A stretch of DNA of 64,000 bases. Source: Muricea muricata. Lineage: Eukaryota > Cnidaria > Anthozoa > Malacalcyonacea > Plexauridae. Location of the stretch: NCBI GenBank assembly GCA_963855995.1, contig OY979728.1, positions 9,260,004 through 9,324,003 of the forward strand, in the 5' to 3' direction. The position numbers were made by a program, and so were the translations under genes. How positions within the stretch are numbered: the first letter of the stretch is position 1; every line of letters starts with the position of its first letter. Of the stretch, positions 47,657 through 58,925 are shown piece after piece. Below the pieces are notes generated by a model that was given only the letters and a program-made list of their open reading frames with translations, did no database searches and was not told where the DNA came from.

Positions 47657-48950
47657 TGTCGAAAGGATGGAAGTATACGCTGTGCCGATTCGTGGGCGGA
47701 TATTGTGGACCCTGTCATTCCATACCCCTGAAAGTTAAATTGAATTGTGTGATTAGATATTGTTGTGGCTTTCAGAGCTGCTTCTGAAAGAGCTGGATTA
47801 ACAATATCCAGTACGGCATTGGTAAATTAAAGCGACAGACTCCTACGTGCGGCCAGGGGTCAAGGAGGGATGTAAAAGGTGAAGCTTGGGAGTGAGTGAT
47901 GACCGCCCGAGATGAAAAGTAACAATGATCAGACGTAATGTAAATCAACGTAGAATCTAAATATGAACGAACTTGTTTCTTCTACGGTCTAAAATTAGGT
48001 TCATATATATGTGCTGTGGAGTAGAGATTACTTAACAAATCTAATGATTACTGCGCTGTAGTAAAATATTTACTCAAGATGTCATTCGACCAAATCTATA
48101 GCGTTTTTTTTTTCTGCATTCCACCGCTTGTGTCGCATTCTTTTTAATTTTTTTTACATATAAAATTACTCAGTTGCAGAATGATTCGCGGTTTTTTCTA
48201 CGAACATTTTCCATCTGTTTTCACTCGTTTTCTAGTAAGTTCTAGTTCTAAGTGGAAAAGCTAACCTGATTGGGTTAAAAATTACGTCGTGAGTTGCCTC
48301 CATATAAAGACTCCATATATCGTTACCTTGTACTAACATTCTTGCCTAAACCACTTTGTAAAAGGAACCCGTGCTTCCGAGGGCGATTAGTGACTGTAGT
48401 TAGTGCCTGGTTAATAATGCTTGCATGTCGAACCTCTCGATATACATATATATTTATATAGTAACAATATTTAAATGCATAATTGCAATCGCGCAGACTT
48501 ATTGTGTACTGTATCTACCGTCGAAATTGCTTTTGAAATGATCAAACTGGGAAACAGTTAATGATGGCATGTACCCTAATAGTATTATGATACATTGTAA
48601 TCTTGTGTTCATGAACTTTTATCTGTGCATGGTTAAGCCTAAATATACGTGGCGCAACAAGTTATTGTATTGTGCTACTTGACGGGGATCATGCAGTTCC
48701 GAAAAAATCATTGTATAATATACCACGCACACTGTGTGAAGGGTATAAAGGTGCACCTTCTCCATTATCAATTCCATATGGCTAAAGCACTATTAAATCC
48801 AACGATTCAATGGTTGTAATCACAAAAGTACATTCGCCATAGAAATCACTCTCTGTAGCAAGTGCCGTGGACACATGGTGGAGAATGCTGATGATCATAT
48901 ATCAAACATGTTACGAATTGTTATGATAATAAAGTTTATTCTTGTTAATT
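47657..48950 (+). other. Probable 3' untranslated region of the CITED-like gene
   Basis: A typical AATAAA at 48928-48933, followed by a T-rich stretch, is the first convincing poly(A) signal after the stop. The intervening 1.27 kb is AT-rich, without recognised repeats or genes. A long AU-rich 3' UTR is common in such regulators. Confidence 0.45.
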
Positions 48951-49108
48951 AAAAAAATATTCGAGCTATTCAAAACCAATTCAAAATTGCACTCATTATA
49001 CACAAGTGGACGCAATTTCACGATAATAGCATCGAAGTGTGTGGGAATTGTGATTAGTGATTGTTTCACGTCCCTGCATTTATTTCGGGAAAGGTCCGTA
49101 AAGTCTGG

Positions 49109-49270
49109 TCGTCACCAGCGACGTAGGCATAAGCACCACAACAAAGGATAACTGTTGCTCAGAAGTTTAGGAAGACAAAGCAGAAAGAATTTTCTTTTTA
49201 ATTTGCTTTTGTTCTACCACAGCTTATGCTCGTAGTCTTATGCTTGTGCTTATGTCGATGCTTGTGTCGC
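49109..49270. repeat. Putative inverted repeat of CGACGTAGGCATAAGCAC
   Basis: GCGACGTAGGCATAAGCAC at the left, and several copies of GTGCTTATG/GATGCTTGTGTCGC at the right. Limits uncertain. The remaining gene-free DNA at 48951-50027 shows nothing else. Confidence 0.4.
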
Positions 49271-50027
49271 ACATTTCACTGCATTTCTTTGTTCTGTCTT
49301 TTGTTTTAACTTATGCTTTATCGTTAGTAAAACCTAGTTCCATTTGGTCGTAACTGTCTTGGCAAACTCATTCTCGACGATGTGGTATAGTCTATATAGA
49401 GCTATCTTTGGTGAGCTGTATTCAGATTAATGATATATTAAGTGTAGATTGATCACTGATATATTCACGACTCATTTAGTCTAGGTTTAAGGACCAGGTT
49501 TGAAGCTTATTTCTGGTTATGTGAAGAACATGGAGTTAAAAAGAGATTTATGGTCATATCCACAGTAGTTTTTATGTCTGATTTTGATGCATCACCTCAA
49601 TTGCCCATGTTACGCACAAAATTATTATTTATTTTTAAAAATCAATTGTACTGTGCAGGGAAGATACAGAACAAAATACCGAAAATAATTCATGGCTGTC
49701 ATCAATCATATTTGTTATCAATGACCAGCTCCTCAGCAATTGAAAATCTGCATTTTGCAGTTCATTAGCAGTTCACGAAATTAGGTCCATTTATCTTTTT
49801 ATACAAAATTGACATTATAGGCAAAACAATATCCATACTTCACTATGTCGTCTGCTTCTTGGCATAATTCCCTGGCTCGTTTTTCAGTAAATGACTGAGG
49901 CAAATTTTCTCAAGAAGCTTGTGTGTTGGGTAACTTAGCTTGTGATGAAGTCGAAGTCAAGTTTTCATGAATGTTAAAAGTCAAATCAGTGTTATAAGCA
50001 CCTATGTGCGTTTTAACTTAATGTTAA

Positions 50028-50540
50028 AGGGTATTGGCTATAAGATTAAGGTTGATTCATTTGAAAGAACTTTTAAAATTATTAGTAAAGTCCTTTACAG
50101 CCATTTCACGCTTAATTCGTGAGATATTTCGACTTAAACATGTGAGCTCTCCGCCATCGTGGATAAATTCTTGAGCTCAATACATGGCATCACAAGTGGG
50201 ATAAACCTTAAAAACTTACTTGTAATCAAGAAAGTAACAACGATGGCTGGCAAAAATTCTTTTACTTAATCCGCGATCATCAAATAGTTTCTGTTTCGTT
50301 CTGATCACTGTTTGTCAATGATTAAATGTAGCGTGATCCCACTTGTGACGTAACGTGTATATCCTTAAAAATCCAAGATGGCGGAGAGCTCGTATGCTTT
50401 AAATGAAATATCTCAAGAATCAAGAAAGATATGAAAAAGCTGTAACAAGCTTTGTTTGTTATTTCAAAAGCTCTTTACAAATGAGCAAAGAATATTTTTG
50501 TTGCTACTATCCTCTGAGCATTTCAATAACTAGGGAACTT
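50028..50540. mobile_element. Putative ~510-bp fold-back element
   Basis: Left arm stretches such as GTGAGATATTTCGACTTAAA and GAGCTCTCCGCCATCGTGGA are matched on the right by TCCAAGATGGCGGAGAGCTC and TTTAAATGAAATATCTCAAG. It lies just 3' of the receptor gene. Confidence 0.6.
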
Positions 50541-50624
50541 TTACCGAAATATGCAAGCAATTAAAACTCAACTTAGGTTAAAAAAGAGTGTGGCAATTGT
50601 GCTGCGAGGCTAACAAATTTGAAG

Positions 50625-53600
50625 TCAGTTCTTGCATTCCTGAGAAACGGTTGCTAGGACAACAATGAATGTGACGGCTACTGCGAGAAGAAATACCACA
50701 AACATAATACGATCCGCTATCATGGCTGCTAGTCTCCAGTAATCAGCAGAGCTGTCACGCGTTTGCCCCATCGGCCCTTCGACTCTCGAGAAACGTGAAC
50801 TCCGACTCCTCCTCTGATTTTGGTGTGCAATTGCCACCACGTCCACGTCGTCATGGTCATGCGCAGTCTTTGCAAGCGGTACCCTTTCCAGAATGCCCTG
50901 GTGTGTACTTTGGATGACCGACTTTCGTCGCGGGAGGTCAACTTGAATTCCGAGAAGCTTTTTCGCCCAATCAGCGACAAGCCAGCGGACCCAGGGGGAC
51001 ATCTTGTACCAGTGGGGATCGGTGTAGTACAAGCTGAGTGTGTAACATACGGCAATCAGTCCCAGGGTCTCTTCAACCATACATGCGAAGTAGAATATCC
51101 CGAGTAGCGGCAGAGAGTCGGAGTTGGGAGGAACTTTATCAGCGACGATAAACATGAATACAGTCATGGCGAGGATGATGGTGATTGATAGAGATACCCG
51201 TTCACCTGAAAACAGATAATGAATAATTCCTATAATAGATTGAATTTTGATCCAGGCAATATGAACAAAATCCTGAAATTAGTAAACTTGGCGAAATGTC
51301 GCAAAGTACGCAAAATATAGCCCTGCGAATTTTGAATATTTTTGTGTTACGCGCGGAAAAGTTACCATTTTTGAGCTGATGGTAATGCCTAGGAATAAAG
51401 TGCCACAAAATCTTAAATTGATTTACCCTCAACACATGAAAATAGGCACTGTAAAAGTCTCGTGTTTCCATCTTCACGTGGTACGTTAGGAAAGTCGAAG
51501 AAAATTTTGAAATCTGAGAAGGATTTTTCGGCAACAATTTATTGATGAATTATATTAATTGATGAATTATATGCATGTGGTTGACTTTATTTTTAGAGAG
51601 GAGGTCATCCAGCACATGTTGCACTGCTGAGTGGCCCAACCGTTTATTACGTATACTGTGACTAGAGCGTTGCACCAGAGTGGATTCAAGTAATTACTCT
51701 TGGTCAGGTCTTGAAATTGCATCAACTCATACAACTACGAACTAAACCTACCTGATTCTGGCGGCAAACAGAAGGACAACACAGTTAGAATTGTTATGCA
51801 AATGCATGGCAGGATTAAGTTGAAGACATAGGATAGTGGCTTTCTCTCGATTCTCAACGTGTATGTTAGATCCACGTAAGGCTCTTCACAGCACGCATAA
51901 AACAAGACGTTCTTCTTGACCGGAAACTCCATAACACACCATTCTGCATTCGCTTTGAATGATCCTACAATATCAATAAAAAACCCCTTAGTCTCCGGTC
52001 TTCTCCTCTCTTTCTTAACCATTTACAAGAACTTTTTAATGCTATGAAGTTAGAAGTTCGTTTGTTCACGGCAACTAGGTGAAATAACCTTGTTACATTC
52101 GCCGTTCTGGTTAAATGAATACAAAACCCGGTCGAATTGCATTCACGACCCAACGTTTCGAGACTCCAGTCTAGTGTCTTCATCAGGGGTGATCTGATGT
52201 TGCAACGCTGCTAGCAGTACTGAAGTATAGTAGAAGCTTTAATCAAACTCACAAATTTTCAGCACACTTGCCAACGATACATCAGGGCATTACACAACAG
52301 AAATTGAGAATGATGGAGGATTAGCGAACGGACTCGAAGTCCTAACTAGGCGAATCTCGTATGCAAATTAGGATAAATACTCTACTCCAGGGATGGCGTC
52401 TTTGCCAAGAAAATGGAGATATTGTTGAGGAAGGTGCTCCAAATTCTTGGGTTTCACTAGAACCTTTTTCAGTAATTCTGAGTGGGGGTCAACCCAAAAT
52501 GTATTGATGATTGTACTGCACTGGAGCAAGCAAATGTCACGAAATTGCACGCATTTGCTGCCAAACACAAGGTCAACGCATACAGTGAAAATTTTTTTCA
52601 GTCTGATGACAGTGTATCGATTTGGAGTTGACCCCCGGTGAAATTTATGACGTCACGTGAAACCCAAGAATAGAGACGAGTGTAGCTATCTGGCATAAGA
52701 GCCCCTCACCCTATTCCTGGCAAATTTCTCAATTCCTCGATGGTATAAGGAGCAGCGCTACAGAATCAGACCCACCTCTGATGAAGATACTAGGTTGGTG
52801 TGTTTAAACGTTGGGTCGTGAATGCAATTCAGTCCGACGGAGTTTGTTATTGTATTCATTTAAACATAACCAAAGCAGAAAGGGAAACATAGTTTTTATA
52901 TTACGTTCTTTTCCTGTTCCACCCTTATACCAACTTATGCTTTGGGCCTCTGTGTGGTAACCTTACCCACATCTGCAGTTGATGCCTCAGGATTAATATC
53001 CAATTTTGTGCCATCGTATGTCCAAGACCCAAGCTTCACAACACAGGCCTGCTGATCAAATGGAAACTTTCTTACGTCAATCTTGCAGTGGCTTTCAAGA
53101 TTGATCGGCGAGTACCATTGATGATATCCGGTAGAGTTGATGATAATTCTTGTGCTACCCACATCCAAATGTCCACCGCTTCTGGAGCTGGAGACACTGC
53201 GGAAAAACAAAAAGAATTGTGGATTACAAGAAGTAAGACAATCTCATTAAAATAATTCAAGAAAGAGTGTGAATAATTAAAATCACTCGAGAGATCACGA
53301 CGATGCCTTTTCTCTCGCTACACCGCCAAAACATTGATTTGCACGTCGTGGTTTCACCGTCAGCATTCCGTGCCACGAGAAAAATAGACTAAGAAAATTG
53401 GTAAAAACTAAAGTAGAAATGTAAATAAATTCTCTCGTTTTACTCACCTGTCGTACAGAACCACGTCTGGTTTCCATACTCGAGAAGGAAGAATATTTAT
53501 GTTAGTGATGTTCATGAATTCTGATGGGTCCCAGGAAAAGCTCGGATTGTTCCATGACTGCAAAAGTTCATAAAATAGTAGAGAGAAGACTATTCTTTTA

Positions 53601-55307
53601 TCAATTTTGATATCGCTCTAAACTTAAGCTAAGCTGACCTCATTAATTAAAATTCCTGTGCGCTCTGATTGATATTTCTGGCTTCGTTTACCTGTCGTAC
53701 GAACATACTCGTTGTCAAAATTTGCTGTTTTTCGTTCTGCAAGAATACATGGTAGTGAGAGTTAAAATATAAGGTTTATCAAGACTTTTTTGCCTCAGGT
53801 GTAGTTGAGTCGGAACAATGTATACACGCACACTGTTTACAACCTGTTGACAAGTTGTGTTCGCGCTGCTTGTTCCAAGTTGTTGGAACAAATTTGCAAG
53901 AAACTTTTACTTGTAACAAGTGTGATGGGTTTGCTCAAGATTGATACAGTCATGATGCAGAATATTGTTACAGCCTTGTGTTTTCAAATTTGGGACAATC
54001 CTGTTACCACAAGTGGCACAAGTCTGTCAGTATATCTTAGTTCGGTTAGCACAACCTTGTAACAAGTCTGATAGTCTCGTGAAGCTTGTTACAAGTAGCC
54101 AAAAAATTGTTGCAAATATTTTGTTAACAGACTTGCTGCAAGTTGTGAGATTTTTTACGTGCGGAGATCCATTCGACTTCACAAGCTTACCACATCGACA
54201 ATTTGATTCAATGTCAAGCCAAACTTGACATTCACCGGGCCGTCCACCCTCGGTAGAACATCAGGATGGGTTGCGTTCTTAAGTAACATCGTTATCAGCC
54301 TTTCCTCCACTTCATATATCGCCTTGCATTCAACTACATACAACACAAAAACAGGTTACAGAAGCTCGAACATATGCGGGGTCTATATGAGGTCTATGGC
54401 GACTTTGACAAGCGAAGTACGAAGACGTACTTTGCCTTAGTGAACTGGGAATAGAAGTCTTCGTCCTTTGTCTTTGAATGACGGTTAAATGGTAAACATG
54501 AATTCTGGGTCTTACAAAACACCATACATTTAAAATCAGTGTACAAACGTCGTTCTACCGCGACAAACTTTTACAAAGTCTTTGTTTTTAACGAAGGCAA
54601 GGCAACGAAGACTTTTAACAACCAAAGCGAGCCAAAACTAAGTATGAGCAAAAACAGCATGGCGGCACAAAACGTTATATTGTGTATTTTTATATAATGT
54701 ATATTGCATATTATTTCTCTGTTTCATGTATTTGTATATGCGACGTTATCTTTCCGATAAATGAACATATCATTAAGCTCAGAACATACTGTTGATGAAT
54801 TGTGAACAACAAAACCAACAGCAAAAAAAGGTGTCAATTAACGAAGTTACAGGAGATATAAGCGGTATATACTGTATATTATAGACTGACGAGAAGTCGA
54901 AACTTAGTTCAAGACTACACGTAGATTGTGTGGTACGGCAATACCAGAGACAATTCTGACCATGAATGTAAGGGCAATCACTTTGGTGTTTGTATAAAGC
55001 ATGCAGTTAAATAAACTATGTGGCGATGTGCACTAAATTTGCCCAGCTAACTGCCTTTGATTATTTTGATTTATACTTCCATGTACACAACAGCTATTCT
55101 TCGAGGCTTAGAAAAACTTAGCTTTGGTAGAAAGAATTCACTTACGGTTTTTCATAAAACAGTCGCTGAATTGTCATCATGAATGTTGATCATTTCTGTG
55201 ATCTTAAACCTACGAAAGCATTAATGTTTTGCTGTGTTTGACCGAAATTTCACGTACTTACTTTTGTGTAGAGCCACGAACGCGAAAAGAAAGGCAAGTA
55301 CTTTCAT
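50625..55307 (-). CDS. Nicotinic acetylcholine receptor alpha-type subunit
   Basis: Seven exons: 55262-55307, 54191-54333, 53692-53736, 53448-53557, 52967-53196, 51752-51964 and 50625-51205; 1368 bases, 455 residues, all joined in frame. Signal peptide MKVLAFLFAFVALHK. Ligand-binding domain with PVNVKFGLTLNQIVDV, WKPDVVLYD, and the Cys-loop (Cys152-13 residues-Cys166, KIDVRKFPFDQQA). Vicinal Cys216-Cys217 in loop C (FYACCEEPY) mark an alpha-type, agonist-binding subunit. The usual loop-D Trp is Phe (SMFVRQSW). M1 about 236-258; M2 about 266-286 with Glu at -1' (GERVSLS), Leu at 9' and Asp at 20', all consistent with a cation channel; M3 and M4 follow a short cytoplasmic loop. Plasma-membrane pentameric channel; transmitter and partner subunits cannot be told from sequence. 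Confidence 0.95.
52085..52870. mobile_element. Inverted-repeat element with hammerhead-like ends, in receptor intron
   Basis: The reverse complement of 52090-52200 and the plus strand of 52765-52870 share CTGATGAAGA, then about 20 variable bases, AAACGTTGGGTCGTGAATGC and GTATTCATTTAA. The two ends face opposite ways across about 560 bp of unrelated sequence. No coding frame is seen. Similar ends occur in Penelope-like retroelements, but that assignment is an inference. Confidence 0.6.
53810..54160. repeat. Degenerate CTTGTAACAAG-rich repeat
   Basis: Repeated TTGTAACAAGT, GTTACAAG and AACAAGTCTG words fill the receptor intron between exons 2 and 3. See 15290-15620 for similar sequence. Confidence 0.45.
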
Positions 55308-57466
55308 TTCGGCGCTAATTTCTCGTTTTCTGTTAGCTTCGTGTCAGGAGACAATCCCGTTCTCTTTCTTTATGACTTTGCACCTGGATTGCTAGCGATG
55401 AAATGTTGACGGCGAAATCTGAAAGCTTCGTATTTCACTTCCTTATTAGCGCCTTAAGTTGAAGAAAGTTCAAAGATCGAGTAATAGCTATGTGTATGTA
55501 GAGCTGTTACATGTATTTTGATCAATAACTTTTTCATACATTCCTTCACCATTAGCATTGAACATTTTCGTTTGGACATCCTCAACTGAAATAGCGCTTT
55601 AAGATATAGGACGTAAAAAGGTATAATGGCCATAAATAGATATTTCATTTGACACGTTTAGACATGAATACTGGCATTGTTTTGGGCACGTCGTGGTCAG
55701 TAAAGTGTCTACGACTACAAGATTGAATTAATACTTCCCAATGATTGTACGGGGGAGCTTTTTAGGTTGTAAACGTGTTTTCTGGGTCTTTCACTCGAAA
55801 TATTTCAGTTAAAATTTGAGATGTCCTAATCAAAGTCTTCCCTTCTTATTTTTTGCGATAAAGTGCGCCCGGAGTCGTAGAGCAAGCCGGTAAAACGAAT
55901 TAATGTTTAATGGGAGCAATTGCACAAATAGCTTTATGGACACAATGAGAAATATTCTTGTTTCTACTTGCCCATTTTGAAAGAAACATACCCGATTATC
56001 ACAATACAATGAAGTAATAATAACATTATAATAGCAACGATGTGACGTCATAAATGAATCATCAAAATTTCTTCAAACACTAAATACCGATATTTTATAC
56101 TTAGCTACTGAGCGTAGAGTTCTGTCACGTAAATGATTTTAAAACAGACGAATTTGCCTTGGGAAAAAGCAGTCAAAAAAAGTTACTGACCTGATGACTT
56201 TTGGTGGATGATATATATCGAAATACTCCTCGTCACGTTTTGTATTCAATCGCCTGTTCCAAATAAATGTAAAACTTGGTAGGATCTACCGATCTATCTG
56301 ATGCACTCACAAAACCGTTATTACCTAGGCAACTGCGTGGCGTAAACGATCTCGGCAGGACGTGATTCATAGGGGTTCTTGTTAGAGCCATGGGGGTTCT
56401 TTCCAGTGGGAAAATTTATGAAATCAAACTTTTTCTTCTAAAAAATTTACTCCCGAAATTGCTAAAGACTACTCCCTCTTCAATTTTTCGCATTCAAAAA
56501 AAAACTTTTCATTTATCAGGATCTAAAATCGCTGGTGAAAATCAGTATGCATGGTGAATATCATATGAAAATTTAATTTTGTGGTCGCAAAGCTTCTTAC
56601 GGACTTTCCTACGAGGCTTCATTCATCTTTGAGATCTATTCTCACGTTTTCTCCCACAAGCAATGTTGACTGGTTGAAATTAGCTGTACTCCGCATCGCA
56701 GGTGGCTGTCTTAAAAGCCTGAATTAGATTGAGCTGTTTCCTTCGTGAATTATCTTAAAGTGACTGTGTTTTCATTTAGAATCGGACATGACAACAAAGC
56801 TGGTTTTGCGGACTTGATTCAGAATTGATTCAAAAAGCCTAGGTACTAGTTGGGTGTTTACACCAAACGTAAGTGAGCTTTATTTCAATTACAGTAGATC
56901 TATTTTTGGGTAAAAATACAATTATATAGAAAGACAATTCAGATCAAAAAGGATAAAAAACAAACTCAAGAGGTGTGTTTTAGTGTTTCAAAATACATAT
57001 GCTACCCCTCTCCCTCCAAATATTAGTTGTAATCTCTTGAAATAAAATGTTTACGCATAAGTAGGTAGGCATATTTATATGCTATGCCATGTAATCAATC
57101 TGGACCGGCAATACGCAAAGATAATGTTTATAAACCTATTTGAATATTTATAAGAAGAAATTTATATGAGTTTGCCTTTTGTAGATATAGTTTTCAAAGA
57201 ACCCTCGATATTTTCCATTTCTTACAAAAATTAGATCGTCTCCGGACCAGCAGTTTGAAAATAATACGTCCGCTCCTCTTGTAACGCTGTGCTCCAGTTT
57301 TTGATACGGTTTCTGCCAGGCGCTTCCCAACGCACATATGCATAACAAATGTCACGCGCGTATGACTCGCGCACGCGCCACGCACTGCCATAGAATTAAC
57401 ATCACAAGAACATCAAAGCGCCGGGGACGGGGCTGCCTGTAACCTTGTTACTAATTTTTAACAAGA
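55308..57466. other. 5' flank of the receptor gene, gene-free
   Basis: The promoter of the receptor should lie at the left end. No gene, RNA or well-defined repeat is recognised. Short open frames at 55454, 55830 and 57148-57391 have no supporting features. Confidence 0.4.
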
Positions 57467-57660
57467 AAAGGCCCTGGAGGGTACCTAATTAGAGTGGACC
57501 TAATTAGGTTTCCAGGTTCAATTCCTGGAGCCATAAATATAGTGCGCTAACTGATATACACTTACTATTCTAAGTGTACTTAGTAGAGGTAAGTTTACTA
57601 AATATAAACCTAGTACTGGAAACTTGTCCACGTATTTGGGTAAGTATCTCCTTATCTGGC
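57467..57660 (+). mobile_element. tRNA-derived SINE-like repeat, copy 1
   Basis: Head AGGCCCTGGAGGGTACCTAA, then GAGTGGACCTAATTAGG, and a B-box-like GGTTCAATTCC at 57515-57525 within the tRNA-type 3' end CCAGGTTCAATTCCTGGAGC. The body has CTGATATACACT and TAGTAGAGGTAAG. Further copies are at 57790 and 58771. Confidence 0.7.
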
Positions 57661-57789
57661 CCTCTCGCCCAGCTAATAACACATATATAGTTACGTTTCA
57701 TCTTTAGCGTATAAACTAATATAAAACGTGGCTAATAAAATTTCTTTTATAAAACTTGATGGCATTATTAAGAGTTATATGTTGGGCTC

Positions 57790-57960
57790 TTTTATGGAAA
57801 AGATGCCTCTGGAGGGGAGCCAACTAGGATAGTGCCTAACTAGGTTCTCAGGATCAATTCTTGCAGCAAAATAAATGTGCACCAATTGAAATACACTAAG
57901 TATAGTTAGTAAACTACAGTCTAATTCCTGGTAAGAGTGACAGGCGTGACATTCCTATGC
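57790..57960 (+). mobile_element. tRNA-derived SINE-like repeat, copy 2 (diverged)
   Basis: Diverged head with GCCTCTGGAGGGGAGCCAAC and AGGATCAATTCTTGCAGC in place of the B box. The body keeps a TACACTAAGTATAGTTAGTA motif. Confidence 0.6.
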
Positions 57961-58770
57961 AATGGCTGCAATATATGGAATAATGCCTTTGGCCTCAGTG
58001 GTTATTTATCAGTAAATAATGACTTAGTCCTCTGTAATGCTTGTTAACGTAGTTTTCTTTGCTTATCTTGTAAACAGTTTTCTAAACATCGTAATTGTTT
58101 ATTTTTCAAAAGACGCCGGGTAAAAGTGAGTACACCAACCACCAACCAATGAGAGAACAAGACGGGAAAGAGTTGATATCGACCTAAGAAGTGAATCACC
58201 AGCCGTGTCCATCAAAAGATGTCAAGATGCAAATATTATAACGATGTAAGGTTTGTTCATTTTAGACATTTAAAATAAAATTTTCGTTTATTTTTCAATA
58301 TTTTGAAATTTTCGTAACATTATTTTTTTTCCCTTATTTTATGATGGTTGACTGGATATGAGTGAGCTTGTTATTTACTGGACAGGCGTGATGTTCAATG
58401 AAAAGAGAATGCCAACTAGTTGAAACCATAAACAGCATGATAAAGCGAGTCCGACGAAGCCAACAACGATCCAAAGATAGAGTAAATGCAAGTTTTATTA
58501 TTATTTTGCCGTTTCCTTTTTCTTTGTTAGGTCAGTTTTATGTCAATAAAAATTAATATCACGAAATAACATTGCAAGTGTTGGTGGTGCAGTGAAAAGC
58601 ACAGAAATACATAGGATCGTTCACTGCTTGAAACTATATAAACAGCATTCGACGTTGCGATCTATAGCCCTTCGTCGGGAAGTTAGTGTTTAAATTAGTG
58701 ATCCATTACTATATTTTCTACCTTCTATATGTTTTGTTATGTCACGCATGTCACTTTTATTACGAAGTTT
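57961..58770. other. Gene-free stretch between SINE-like copies
   Basis: No gene is recognised. A degenerate hammerhead-like motif, read on the minus strand, lies at 58650-58679 (GACGAAGGGCTATAGATCGC, then AACGTCG). Confidence 0.4.
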
Positions 58771-58925
58771 TAACAAAAAAGGCCCTGGAGGTACCTAATT
58801 AGAGTGGACCTAATTAGGTTTCCAGGTTCAATTCCTGGAGCCATGAAGATGAAGATGGTGCATTAGCTGATATACACTGACCATACGAAGGCATAGTTAG
58901 TAGAGGTATTGTATACTAAATTTAA
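58771..58925 (+). mobile_element. tRNA-derived SINE-like repeat, copy 3
   Basis: Head nearly identical to copy 1, with the B-box-like GGTTCAATTCC at 58825-58835. The body (GCATTAGCTGATATACACTG and AGTTAGTAGAGGTATTG) runs directly into the left end of the fold-back element. Confidence 0.7.

Noticed and set aside
47143..47787. 214-codon plus-strand frame and a 152-codon minus-strand frame overlapping the CITED-like gene
   Set aside because: Neither has a recognisable domain. The 110-codon frame in between has the CITED CR2 motif and an acceptor upstream.
57467..58842. tRNA genes
   Set aside because: B-box-like sequences are present, but no full cloverleaf or matching acceptor stem; repeated with attached bodies, so SINE-like.
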